NCBI GenBank assembly: GCA_030052745.1 | Contig: JANBVO010000086.1 | Location: forward strand, 1 to 48,653 | DNA from: Pleurostoma richardsiae | Lineage: Eukaryota; Ascomycota; Sordariomycetes; Calosphaeriales; Pleurostomataceae | Direction: 5' to 3' | Length of the DNA stretch: 48,653 nucleotides | Shown: one piece after another, positions 30,864 to 40,713 of the stretch | How positions within the stretch are numbered: position 1 is the stretch's first letter | How the letters are laid out: the number at the start of each line of letters is the position of its first letter | Notes under the pieces: generated by a model | Databases searched by the model: none | Seen by the model: only the letters and a program-made list of their open reading frames with translations | Told to the model about the DNA's origin: nothing | Position numbers and translations under genes: made by a program

Positions 30864-33188
30864 ATGGCTTCGATCCTAAAGCTCCCGAAGAAGGTCACGC
30901 AGCCACAGCACCAGATTAAGCCCCGAGCGGCGCAACGGCCAAATCCCGCCCGAGCCATCAACGACCGCGAGTTCCGCCGCAAACAGGCCGCCGCCGCCGC
31001 CGCCTCCGCTGCGAACACCCCCCCTGCCAGCGTGTCCGGGCTCACGACGACGTCGCGGCAGCAATGTCCGAACAAGAGCTGCAAGAACCCCAACGTGGTC
31101 GATGGCGTGTGCCAGACCTGTGGTCGTATTGCGGATGACAGCAATATCGTGTCGGAGGTCCAGTTCGGAGAGGCGTCGAACGGCGCGGCTATGGTGCAGG
31201 GGTCTTTCCTGGGTGCGGACCAGGCGGGCCCACGGCCGATGGGCGGCCCCGGGTTCCGGCGGATTGCTGGCGGTGGATCCGGCGAGGCTCGCGAAAGGAG
31301 TTTGCGCGAAGCGAAGCACATGATGGAGGGTTTCGCGCACCAGCTAAACATATCCAATGTAGTCGTCAGCAACGGCCACGCCATATACCGTACCGCTGCG
31401 GCTATGAATTTCATCCAGGGCCGCGGCATCCAGAAGGTCGTCGCTGTGTGCCTGTACGCGGCCTGCCGCAAGGAGACACCCTGCAAGATCATGCTGATCG
31501 ACCTCGCGGACCTGATCAAGGTCGACGTCTTCGAACTGGGGCGCACCTTCAAGGCCCTACTTCGGGTCAACTTCGCGGCTAGAGACAGGATCCAGCCGAT
31601 CTTCGCCGAAGATCTCATCTTCCGGTTCGCGGTCAAGCTAGAGTTTGACCGCATGACCAACAAAATCGCTGAGACGGCAGTGCGCATTGTGCAGCGGATG
31701 GACCGCGACTGGATGGTTATGGGCCGGAAGCCGGCGGGCATCTGCGGCTGCGCGCTCATCATGGCGGCGCGCATGTACAACTTCCGTCGCACGCCGATGG
31801 AGGTGGCCTTCATCGCCAAGGTGACCATGTTCACCCTGACGCAACGCCTCGACGAATTCAGGTACCTAAAGTCCGCGGACATGCGGATTGAAGAGTTCCT
31901 CAGTTCCGACTTCCTCTCTGGGGAGCATGACCCACCGTCATTCTATAAACAGTCGGAGGAGTGGCAGGCTAAGGAGAAGGAGAGGAACAAGAACCGGAAG
32001 CGGAAGAGGAGGATAGAGGACGACATAGACCCTGAACTACGTGGCGATGAAGACGGCACCAGCCCATCGCCACCAGATGCGTCAGACGCCGTTTCTACGT
32101 CTTCCCAGCAGCGTAACGGACCTGACGCGTCTCAGCCGGGCCAACCCTCGTCTAACGTTGATGCTGATGGGTTCGTCGTACCTGCGCTACCGCAGAAAGC
32201 TGCACTGGGCATCTCATCGGATGACCAGAGAGCTCTCAATGAAGTCGCGCATAGCATTGGACAAGAACTAGAGCTCCTCGCGGAGAAGTACGGCGGCGAC
32301 GAAGCAAGCATACTCCCCGGTGGCGGCTCACCTGAGAGCCAAGCTTCTAGCCTAGATAAACAATCAGGAGGCAGTGATTCCAAGAAGGAAACGCCTGAGT
32401 GGCTCACCGCAGAATGGGAAGTCGACGAGCAGGAGATCGAAGCAGAGATCACCGAGAAGCTCAGCGACCCCTCGACGCCGGAGCACGCACGGGCCTTCGC
32501 GAACGCAGAGCAGCGCGCCCGGCTGATGGTCATGGCCGCGGAGGAGCGGGCGCGGCGGGAGGCGGCGTCGCGGCCCGCCATCTATCAGGCCAAGATCTCG
32601 GACGCGCCCGAGGTCGAGGAGGACGAGTTCGAGGACGACCCGGAGGTGGCCAACTGCCTGCTGACGGAGGAGGAGCGGCGCATCAAGGAGCAGGTGTGGC
32701 TCAACGAGAACCGGGACTGGCTGCGGGCCAAGCAGGAGAAGGAGTACAAGGCCAAGATGGCGCCGCCCAAGAAGACGCGGCGGCGCGCCAAGAGGCCGCG
32801 CCTCGGCGAGGGCCAGGCCAGCCCGGCGAGCACGGCGGGCGAGGCGAGCGAGCAGGCGCTCAGGAGGCACGCCGTCTCGCGGCGCCTGGACTACTCCGCC
32901 ATGCGTAAGATGGTCGACACGTACGCCAGGAAGGGGCCCGGGTCGACTGTGGGCAGCGAGATCACGAGTCGGCAGACCAGTATTGCGGGCAGCACGATGG
33001 GCGACGACGACCAGAGTAGAGCATCTGAAGAGCCGGAAGAGAGTGAAGCTGGTGATGATGAGGAGGAGGCTGGGGAGCAGGACGATGATGCTACTCATAG
33101 GGCCTTCGATGACGACGACGAGGGTGAGGAGGATATTGATCCGTTCGCTGATGATGATCAAGGAGCTGGCGGTGAGGAAGAGGATTAA
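30864..33188 (+). CDS. brf1: TFIIIB subunit Brf1 (RNA polymerase III initiation factor)
   Basis: Single exon, 774 aa, ATG in good context (GGCCATGG). Brf1 joins TBP and Bdp1 in TFIIIB and recruits RNA polymerase III to tRNA and 5S genes in the nucleus. A TFIIB-type zinc ribbon uses Cys68, 73, 83 and 86 (CPNKSC...CQTCG). Two cyclin folds span about residues 145-340, with ARERSLREAKHMMEGFAHQL and the typical VAVCLYAACRKE, then RKPAGICGCALIMAARM. The conserved Brf1 C-terminal segment lies near 570-690 (NCLLTEEERRIKEQVWLNEN, ALRRHAVSRRLDYSAM), the TBP-binding region. Acidic low-complexity linkers and a D/E-rich tail complete it. An unusual N-terminal extension of about 60 Ala/Gln/Arg-rich residues precedes the ribbon. 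Confidence 0.95.
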   Translation: MASILKLPKKVTQPQHQIKPRAAQRPNPARAINDREFRRKQAAAAAASAANTPPASVSGLTTTSRQQCPNKSCKNPNVVDGVCQTCGRIADDSNIVSEVQFGEASNGAAMVQGSFLGADQAGPRPMGGPGFRRIAGGGSGEARERSLREAKHMMEGFAHQLNISNVVVSNGHAIYRTAAAMNFIQGRGIQKVVAVCLYAACRKETPCKIMLIDLADLIKVDVFELGRTFKALLRVNFAARDRIQPIFAEDLIFRFAVKLEFDRMTNKIAETAVRIVQRMDRDWMVMGRKPAGICGCALIMAARMYNFRRTPMEVAFIAKVTMFTLTQRLDEFRYLKSADMRIEEFLSSDFLSGEHDPPSFYKQSEEWQAKEKERNKNRKRKRRIEDDIDPELRGDEDGTSPSPPDASDAVSTSSQQRNGPDASQPGQPSSNVDADGFVVPALPQKAALGISSDDQRALNEVAHSIGQELELLAEKYGGDEASILPGGGSPESQASSLDKQSGGSDSKKETPEWLTAEWEVDEQEIEAEITEKLSDPSTPEHARAFANAEQRARLMVMAAEERARREAASRPAIYQAKISDAPEVEEDEFEDDPEVANCLLTEEERRIKEQVWLNENRDWLRAKQEKEYKAKMAPPKKTRRRAKRPRLGEGQASPASTAGEASEQALRRHAVSRRLDYSAMRKMVDTYARKGPGSTVGSEITSRQTSIAGSTMGDDDQSRASEEPEESEAGDDEEEAGEQDDDATHRAFDDDDEGEEDIDPFADDDQGAGGEEED

Positions 33189-33847
33189 GGACGGGCTGAC
33201 ATGGGTGCTTCTCTCTCGTACATAGCCAAGAATGAGCGAGTGGTTTTTACATATTTCAAAGGCTTGATATCTCAGTAACAGGCATGCGTGTTTCATTTCA
33301 TGCTGCCGGTCGTTTGCATGCGTAGTTTATTGGCATCGTTAGAACATCATGAATACGCTGCATACATATATTCCCGTGCATAGTCTCTCCGGGTACCTAT
33401 GTATCATCCTAGTGCCTCTCTTGCGCTTCATCGGGTTGAAAGAGCAGGGGATTCTACTCCCACTGGACGACCGAGCATGTCTTCGCGTAGAACTTGTAGG
33501 GATCACCGCTGTTCCGCCCACAGTGCCAGCTGTTCCAAATCGGAGGTGCGGCTACGGAGCCCTCATGCCTCCCGGCTATGGTGTCCCGGCTACGGTCCCA
33601 CAGGGAGCGATACACCATGTCCCTCTCGCACATAACACTGCTCTCGGCACTGAGGTCTATTCATAAGGACTCGATACTTCTTTTCATCGATGCTTTGCAT
33701 GCCATGACTTCCATCTCGAAGTAACAGAGCTGGCACGTGGGCCGTGCTTGTGGGCTATGAGGAATACGTCGCTTTTCGCCAGGCATACATAGTAGCCTCG
33801 GGACGGCCATCTTAGACCCAGGACCGGGAGGGACTACAAAGAGTAAG
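33189..33847. other. Intergenic, no gene seen
   Basis: It should contain the BRF1 3' UTR and the promoter of the dehydrogenase gene. No domain or RNA gene was seen. Confidence 0.45.
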
Positions 33848-34636
33848 ATGGCTCCAAGCCGGGTGTCCGCTGACACCACTGTGGTGTTCATCACGGGCGC
33901 CAGCTCGGGCATCGGCTACGAGGTCGCCCGGAACCTGTCCACCCCTTCGTTCTACGGCAATCACCATGTCATCATCGGTTCGCTAGACATCGGAGCTGGC
34001 GAGGCCGCCGTGTCTGGTCTTGTTGCCGAAGACCCGTCACGGTCCGGTTACATTTCCGCCGTGCAGATCGACGTCACATCCGACGGCTCCATCGCCGCCG
34101 CCGTCGTGCACATCATGGAGAACTTCGGCCACCTCGACGTCCTCATCAACAACGCAGGCGTTCTCCTCGACGGCTGGGGCGACTTGCACATCACCCGCCC
34201 GCTCATGGACCGCACCTTTCAGGTAAATGTCTTCGGCGCCGCTGCCGTGACGGAAGCCTGCATCCCACTCCTCGAGCAGGCGGCACCCTCCGGGGCCGCC
34301 CCTCCGCGGATCGTCTTCATGAGCTCCCGACTCGGGTCCCTGACCGTGCGGACCGACCGAGAGGACAAATCCGGGGCAAGGCCATTCCCGGCGTACCGGA
34401 GCAGCAAGGCGGCGCTGAACATGGTGATGCTGCACTATGCAGGGCTGTTCCGGGAGAGAGGGTGGAAGGTAAATGCGTGCGACCCGGGGCTCACGAGGAC
34501 GGCGCTGGCCGGCGAAGGATGGGAGGCGATGGGGACGGTGGAAGAGGGGGCGAGGAATTGTGTAAGATTGGCGACTTTGGGAGCGGATGGGGAGACGGGA
34601 ACATATTCGAATACCAATGGTCTGGTGCCTTGGTGA
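33848..34636 (+). CDS. Short-chain dehydrogenase/reductase
   Basis: Single exon, 262 aa. A classical SDR: the cofactor-binding TGASSGIG is near residue 17, NNAG near 100, the catalytic Ser lies in FMSSRLGS near 158, and YRSSK near 182 holds the Tyr and Lys. It should reduce or oxidise a small carbonyl compound with NAD(P)(H). An acidic residue is not obvious at the end of beta-2 (IIGSLDIGAG), so cofactor preference is unclear. The C-terminus reads PGLTRTALAGEGW and ends GLVPW. It converges on the Zn2Cys6 regulator gene and may belong to the neighbouring RraA/PrpF module, which is inference from position only. Confidence 0.93.
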   Translation: MAPSRVSADTTVVFITGASSGIGYEVARNLSTPSFYGNHHVIIGSLDIGAGEAAVSGLVAEDPSRSGYISAVQIDVTSDGSIAAAVVHIMENFGHLDVLINNAGVLLDGWGDLHITRPLMDRTFQVNVFGAAAVTEACIPLLEQAAPSGAAPPRIVFMSSRLGSLTVRTDREDKSGARPFPAYRSSKAALNMVMLHYAGLFRERGWKVNACDPGLTRTALAGEGWEAMGTVEEGARNCVRLATLGADGETGTYSNTNGLVPW

Positions 34637-34851
34637 AAAATGGTGCGCTCGTAGGTGTAGTTAGTCGTGAGCGGCTGAGAGTTCCATGGTTCCATGAATG
34701 GCTCTCTACACAAGTCATCCCATCTTCTTTTGTACGAGTATTGCAAGTTATGATTGCCATTCTCTAAGTCAGGACTCATATCCATCAAATCCCATCGTCA
34801 ATCGTGTTATGCTCGTCGGGTGTAAAGTTGCAGGCCGGGGTGGAGACGGCG

Positions 34852-37068
34852 TCACAAGAACAAGTTCATATACCCCGTCTCGCTGAGCTTGAACCCCTGG
34901 GCGAATAAATCATTCCAGGCAACATCGATGCTCGGCATTAGGTCCCCCGCCTGTCCTTGTTCACTCCCTGGAGTAGCGTCCGCCGATGAATGGTGGCACT
35001 TGAGGCCGAACCAAGACAAGAACTCGATATCAAGCTCCTCATCTGGCTGCGGGGCCTGGTCGAAGACCGTGAGTGTGATATGCCCCAGGCGCTCGATAAT
35101 TTGTGCGCACCGTGCGCCAACAGCGCGGCCGCGAGACACGTTATGTAGGAGTCCGACACACGATTTGACGTTGGCTTCGGCCGCAGGCTTGCCGAGCTCC
35201 TGGCGGACGGCGGCGCTGGCACGTAGAGAGTGAAGCATCGTGACGCCGGCCATGAAGAGGGAGTTTAGGGCGACGAACGTGTAGGTGATCTTGTTTTTGG
35301 CGTAGAGCGACGCGTAGCAACTGATGAGGCTGATGGACGAGTCCAGGCACAGGCGGACGGCGCTGAGGGAGGCCACAGGGGCGCCGTGGGATGGCCGGTA
35401 CAGAGATAGAACGGCGTGGTGGTACGCGATCTGGAACCACTCGGGCATTTGGAACATCGAGGGTGTAGGAAAATACCGCGGGGCGCTGACCAGCCACTCG
35501 TTCAAGTGTACGTAGTGTCCGTGACGGATGGCATCCAGGGCGGCCGAGTCCATCATCCCACTGCCCACGGAATGGAGTGTCTGGTATATCTCCGCGTTGA
35601 TGCGGCGGAGCTTTATGACGTGTACAAAGGTTGACGTATCGTTGCACTGCGGAACGAGGTTGGCCATGACAGGACCGCTGGCTTCTACCCTGAGCTGATC
35701 ATCCGTCAGCTGTAGCGGGAGAGGGACAGTGATGTCTGCGTCTCGAATGCCGAGAGGTCGGCCCATAGCGATGGACATGCTCCTGTCCATCAGATAGACG
35801 CTCCAGAACAGTCTCTTGCACATCTCCGCATTGAACAGGTCTTTGCCTGCGACGGTCTCATATCGGTGTAGATCGATTCCCACTGCAAGACGGAGCGCCA
35901 GCCCGGTTGTGTACCACATATTGACCGACTGCGGCTCGTTGCTACCGTACATGCAAAGCAGGAGGAGGCACTGTATGCAAGCCAGGTCATCTTCAGCGAG
36001 AACCAGATGCAGGTCGCGCACGGCAATCCGGAAGAAATCTTCGTGGGAAAGGCGGTGCTGGGAGTCGGCAGGGCCTCTCTCGGCCGCAGCTATGGCAAAG
36101 ACCATGTTCACCTGGAACGACGAGAGCGGCCGTGGAGGCAGCTCCTGGGAAAGGGGCAGGTAGTGCTCGTTGTAAAAAGTGCCCCGATGCAGGATCGGGA
36201 ACTGCGACCAGCGACGAGCAAAGAATATCTCAATGAGCTGAGGCCCGTAGTCCCCGATTGACAGGCTCCCCGGATCGATGGCGCCGGGGGACGGCTCAAC
36301 CGTCATATCGCCCCATAGATGCCAGGGGCTACTCCAGAAGCTTTGCTCAACCGTCTCCTTGGGGCCATGCTTAGCAAAGGTCGGTCGTAATATGCGTTCT
36401 GAGTATGGCGCATCAGGGTATTGGGGCTTATCCCCGGAAGTTGCCTGCGGCAGAGGGGTTGTCTCGTCCGTCGCAGACGAGTCAGCGACGTGTAGAGTGG
36501 CGCGCTGTGGGACGTCTGTCTTGCTCGCCAACTGCGAGGTCAAGAGTTGGATCTCGGCCTCAAGCCGACTAACGTGCTCCCGCAGCTCGGCACAGTTGCA
36601 GTTTGAATCACTCCGGACGACGAGACGCTCGGAAGGGATACACGGAACTCTAGCCTGGGCACAAGAGCTACAGATGGGGAGCTTGCCGTCACACTTGCAG
36701 CAACGAGGTTAGTCGTGGTGTCGGCCATAAAGACTCTGACAGAATTAAAAGGGGCGAAGAGCGCAAACAGCTCCGCCTTCCGGTGGACACCTTCGATCAC
36801 AGTAATGTCGGTGAAGGCTGCACTGATCCACTCTCTTATATGAAGCATTGCCCGGTGCGTTTTGCACGACGTGCAGTGTAAGGAAGAAATGAAAGCCCCT
36901 TACCTTCTGCTTCCTCCTGCGGCAACGTTCACAAGCTGCTGCACTCCTCCTGAACCGCTGGCGGTGGAGGTGAGGACTCCTGCTTGGCTGACTGCTAGGA
37001 GCGGCCTCGGCTCCGATGGGAGATGAAGGTTGCTCTGCGCTGCTGACCTCCTCGTCCATCGGTCGCAT
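34852..37068 (-). CDS. Zn2Cys6 transcription factor with fungal_trans domain
   Basis: Two exons on the minus strand, 37068-36904 and 36693-34852; 668 aa. The first exon supplies the first half of the zinc cluster and the second the rest: Cys46, 49, 56, 63, 66 and 73 give C-x2-C-x6-C-x6-C-x2-C-x6-C. The 210-bp intron lies exactly between Lys55 and Cys56, with GTAAGG donor and CTGCAAG acceptor. A short coiled coil (CAELREHVSRLEAEIQLL) follows for dimerisation. The middle part from about residue 190 has fungal_trans features (FPILHRGTFYNEHY, LLLCMYGSNEPQSVNMWYTT, RLFWSVYLMDRSMSIAMGRP). It is probably a nuclear regulator of the divergent RraA/PrpF genes. The intron is long for this window and contains CATATAAG on the coding strand. 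Confidence 0.92.
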
Positions 37069-37208
37069 ACTGCTACCGGGTTATGCGATATACGGCTTGA
37101 GATTCTCTCAATTCAGACAACAGGGAACCTTCCGACGCCGCTACCCGAAGCATTCTGCAATCTGTAGTTTGGGTGGTTTATCGATGAGGCGGGGACAGAA
37201 TGAATGAT

Positions 37209-37219
37209 CGGAAAAGCCG
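37209..37219. promoter_or_regulatory. CGG-N5-CCG palindrome in the divergent promoter
   Basis: CGGAAAAGCCG is an inverted CGG repeat with 5-nt spacing, the form of site bound by Zn2Cys6 dimers. It lies between the regulator and the RraA-like gene. Binding is inference. Confidence 0.35.
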
Positions 37220-37259
37220 ACGCGTTAGAGATCCCCAACTTCCAGTACCCCGAGGCTTA

Positions 37260-37271
37260 CGGCTAGTTCCG
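37260..37271. promoter_or_regulatory. CGG-N6-CCG palindrome in the divergent promoter
   Basis: CGGCTAGTTCCG is a second inverted CGG repeat 40 bp from the first and 95 bp before the ATG of the RraA-like gene. Spacing is 6 nt. A pair of such sites in a 297-bp divergent promoter supports, but does not prove, control by the adjacent Zn2Cys6 protein. Confidence 0.35.
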
Positions 37272-37365
37272 ACAGCCTAGCGAGGGGGCATTGAAGATAA
37301 CTACGGTTGAGACATGGTAAGCAATTCTTAACCAACGTCATCAAACGTTATTCTCAGCGAAGACA

Positions 37366-38173
37366 ATGGCTTCAGTGACCGTCTTGCAACGCCTCCGAGC
37401 ATTCACTACTTGCGACGTAAGCTCGAGCTCCCAGCCAACCGTCGCGGAAACCGGGAGAAGACAGAAAGGTTAACTTGGCCCGCGATAGATCGGAGATGCT
37501 CTGGTCAAGCTGAAGTACCCTTTCGGGGGCTTCCTTGATGGCATCACCATGTGGTCTCCTCACCGGCGCGCAGGGTCGAGCAGCATCATGGGTCCCGCCG
37601 TCACCGTGAAGATGGTGGAGATGAGCGCCAGCCACGCCCCGAAGCCCAGCGTCCACTTCGCCGACTGCAACGAGCCGGGCAAGATCATGTACATTCAGCA
37701 GCCCAGGGGCCTCTACTCCGCCTGCTGGGGCGGCCTCATGACGACTCGCGCGAGGCATCTTGGCGCGCTGGGTGTCGTGGTGGACGGGAGAATCAGAGAT
37801 ATCGGCGAGCACCGTGAGATGGAGTTTCCAGTCTGTTCATCCGGCTGACCCTGCAGTTCTGCTCCGTTTGTGCCTCGGCTGACTTGGCTGCGTGTTCAAG
37901 GTCTTCGCCCGTGATACTTCGATTTTGGGTTCAAACACATTCACACGGGCCTCCGAGATCAATGTGCCGTTGCAGGTCAAGGGCGACCTCTGGGTGCACC
38001 CGGACGACGTCCTGGTTGGAGACCAGGACGGCGTGGTGGTGGTGCCACCATCTTTGGCGGAGCAGGTCGTGGCGCTGTGCCAGGAGCGTGCGGAGATGGA
38101 CCAGAAGACATTCGAGGCGCTTCTCGGTGGTGCGGCGATGGGCGAGACGATCGCCCGCATTCGGGGAAAATGA
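37366..38173 (+). CDS. RraA/DlpA-family aldolase-like protein
   Basis: Three exons, 37366-37416, 37489-37830 and 37901-38173; 221 aa. The start reads MASVTVLQRLRAFTTCDIGD. The family includes bacterial 4-hydroxy-4-methyl-2-oxoglutarate / 4-carboxy-4-hydroxy-2-oxoadipate aldolases (GalC, LigK, ProA), which release pyruvate in the last step of gallate and protocatechuate 4,5-cleavage. The aldolase signature G-x20-R-D-x2-E/D is met exactly by Gly99, Arg120, Asp121 and Glu124 (DGRIRDIGE), and the C-terminal half has FTRASEINVP and HPDDVLVGDQDGVVVVP. So this is more likely an active lyase than an RNase E regulator, which fungi lack. The second intron uses a weak GTCTGT donor but keeps EFP-VFARDTSILGS in phase. 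It shares its promoter with the Zn2Cys6 regulator. Confidence 0.9.
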
Positions 38174-38582
38174 TGGGGTCGGATCGTGCCGATGTACTGT
38201 ACTATGGTGGTATGGGTAAGTTTTGATGTGGCGCATGTACTGTACATTATTTTATGCGGAGAGCTCAGATCAGCCAGGGTGTATGGAAGTTGCCGTGTAC
38301 ATGCCCCACCGTTAAAACTTTTGCTCCCTACCGCATTAGAATTAGCCTGTATCTCCTAGACCACCTCCGCACTGTGGCTTTCCCCAAGCGCCTGAGAAGA
38401 TCCTCGGCATTGCCGCAGAGGGCCCTGAGCATTGAGGATTATTACGTGTATGGTCGCTCTTCTACCACAATAGTCTCGGGTTCTTGTCGAATGATAATCT
38501 TTCGCAATAGAAGCCCAACGGCCTTGCTATTCCCCACTATTTGTTGATCGTAAGGCATCTCTGGCTCTGGCCATCTCCCGCC
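38174..38582. other. Intergenic between RraA-like and PrpF-like genes
   Basis: About 410 bp between two genes on the same strand, holding one 3' UTR and the next promoter. No other feature was seen. Confidence 0.45.
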
Positions 38583-39827
38583 ATGGCGGCAGCGTGTCGG
38601 CGTGTCTCCTCGGCGTGTCGATGGGTCCCTATCCAGCCCCCTTCCCGCCCTTGTGGTCAATGCCTAAGTCGCACAGCGCTGGGCGCCTTGCCAGATTCTA
38701 TGCATATCCCTTCACGGCGACTACACTCTATCCGGCGTCAGAATAGCCTACCAGCAGCGTACTACCGCGGCGGAACCTCCCGAGCCATCTTCTTCCACCG
38801 TCAGGATCTGCCCAACGACCAGAAGGACTGGGAGGCGATATTCCGCGGCTGCATAGGCAGCCCCGACCCGTACGGGCGCCAGCTCGATGGCATGGGCGGC
38901 GGCATCTCCAGCCTCTCAAAAGTGTGCGTCGTCGGCCCGCCCAGCCGGCCAGACGCCGACGTCGACTACACCTTCGTGGCCCTCGGTATCCGCGACACCA
39001 GCGTCGACTACTCGAGCAACTGCGGCAACATGTCCAGCGCCGTGGGGCCCTTCGCCGTCGACTCCAAAATGCTCAACGTACCGAGCGGCACTCAAGAGTC
39101 ATTCACCGTGCGCGTACATAACACCAATACGGGCAAGATCATCCACGCCAGCTTCCCTGTCGTGGACGGCGAGGCCACCGCGGTGGGGGATTTCGCCATA
39201 GATGGTGTCGCCGGCACGGGCGCTCGGGTCAAGCTGGATTTCATTGACCCGGCGGGCTCGCGCACCGGCAAGTTGCTGCCCACCGGCGCCGTGGCGGATG
39301 ATATCGAGGGCGTCCGGACCACGTGCATTGACGCCGGCAACCCGTGCTGCTTCGTCAGCGCAGCGGACCTCGGGGTGGATGGGAGACTGAGTCCGCAGCA
39401 GATTGACGACCATCCCACCCTGAAGGAGACCCTAGACTTGATCCGCCGGCAGGCAGGTGTCCGGATGGGCCTCGCCTCGAAGCCGGAGGACGTGCCGGGG
39501 AGCGTCCCCAAGATCGCTATGGTGTCACCTTCCTCGGGCGAGGACCCCGGGAGGAGCGTGGTTGTCAGGGCCATGTCCGTCGGCCAGCCGCACAAGGCCG
39601 TCCCCGTTACTGTCGCCCTCGCCACAGCGGCGGCGGCGAAGCTGCCCAGAAGCACCGTGGCGGATTGCGTGGGGGGCCAGCCGTCCGGTGACGATGAGCT
39701 GGAGATCCAGCACGCGAGCGGCAAGTTGAGCGTCGACGCCAGATTCGATGCGTCGGGGCACCTGATAGCGGCTACGGTCTTCCGGACAGCACGGCGCTTG
39801 ATGGAGGGCAGGGTTTTTTGGAAGTAG
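38583..39827 (+). CDS. PrpF-family isomerase/tautomerase
   Basis: Single exon, 414 aa from the first ATG (MAAACRRVSSACRWVP). The first 50 residues are Arg/Ser-rich without acids and resemble a mitochondrial presequence; the conserved fold starts at SLPAAYYRGGTSRAIFF. The family (DapF-like fold) includes PrpF, 2-methylaconitate isomerase, and GalD, 4-oxalomesaconate tautomerase. Signatures are YRGGTSR, QLDGMGGGISSLSKV, the catalytic-type NCGNMSSAVGPFAV near residue 146 and the C-terminal FRTARRLMEGRVF. Many homologues have Lys where this has Arg in GGTSR. It lies 409 bp behind the RraA-like gene on the same strand. A GalD-like role next to a GalC-like aldolase is inference; 2-methylcitrate-cycle or another 2-alkene diacid isomerisation is the alternative. 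Confidence 0.92.
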   Translation: MAAACRRVSSACRWVPIQPPSRPCGQCLSRTALGALPDSMHIPSRRLHSIRRQNSLPAAYYRGGTSRAIFFHRQDLPNDQKDWEAIFRGCIGSPDPYGRQLDGMGGGISSLSKVCVVGPPSRPDADVDYTFVALGIRDTSVDYSSNCGNMSSAVGPFAVDSKMLNVPSGTQESFTVRVHNTNTGKIIHASFPVVDGEATAVGDFAIDGVAGTGARVKLDFIDPAGSRTGKLLPTGAVADDIEGVRTTCIDAGNPCCFVSAADLGVDGRLSPQQIDDHPTLKETLDLIRRQAGVRMGLASKPEDVPGSVPKIAMVSPSSGEDPGRSVVVRAMSVGQPHKAVPVTVALATAAAAKLPRSTVADCVGGQPSGDDELEIQHASGKLSVDARFDASGHLIAATVFRTARRLMEGRVFWK

Positions 39828-40713
39828 TCGTCCGTCGATGCCATGCTAGCTATGTATACTATGGTCACCTCGGGAGAAATGGCCTCAGGTGCTGCCCAGG
39901 GATATCCCATCAGGGTTACTGATCTGTCTGTCGCACTTTCTTCTCATCACGCGATGTCAGGAGTCACAATATGCATAGAGACAGTTGAGCTGGCCAGGCA
40001 GAAAGAAAACATCCCCGCCAGGGTCGGGGCTTAAGGCATACCCTTCCCCTCGCCGTAGCTCCAGCGATGTTTGGGGTGCCAACCACCAGCATGCGCGCGC
40101 TCGAGGTGTTTGGCAATTCTAGGCCTTTGGGTCAGAGTTCTCTTGATGGAGCTCGGTGATGTGAGCAGACGGTTTGACCTGAATTGACAGGTCGGCACTA
40201 GTATCTATGTGCAGAAGGTACTTATTGGTATTGTAAGCCCTGGATACCTCAGTTCTACTTCGCAACCGCCTGCTGTTCCAACTAATCGGGCGTGGAGCCT
40301 TTATGATCAGGCCTAACGCCCATGGAAGTTGCCATGATTGTTATGTTACGATATTCAACAGAACTGAAACGGGCCGCCATTATTTCTATTATGATCTATT
40401 CTACTTTTAGCAAGGCGACGATGACGACTTGCTCGCATAATTCACCCATCAAGGCTTGTGCTGTCTGTCCTCGGAGCGAATCCCGTGTCCCGCCCCCGAG
40501 CCGAGCCCGGAGGAAGCACGTAATGATCGGACAAACGCCGAGAGCGGGCTGCCAAAGCATTTCGCCGGCCCCGCCCGCGCCAAAACGTCTTTTCCCATCT
40601 TCCGTCTGAAGGAAACTCTCGTCATGGCGAGATCCCATTCCTCATCCACTAGGTAAGGTGCCTGCCTCATTCATTTGTTTCTCATGCATTGAGAAATCAT
40701 TGTCTCCTTGGTG
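39828..40713. other. Intergenic, no gene seen
   Basis: This covers the PrpF 3' side and the promoter of the ATP-grasp gene. An ATG at 40624 begins a short frame with a GTAAGG donor, a possible upstream exon, but no matching protein segment is evident. Confidence 0.4.

Noticed and set aside
30728-31882. 384-codon open frame antisense to BRF1
   Set aside because: It lies wholly opposite the intact BRF1 coding sequence, has no recognisable domain, and arises from the codon bias of the real gene.
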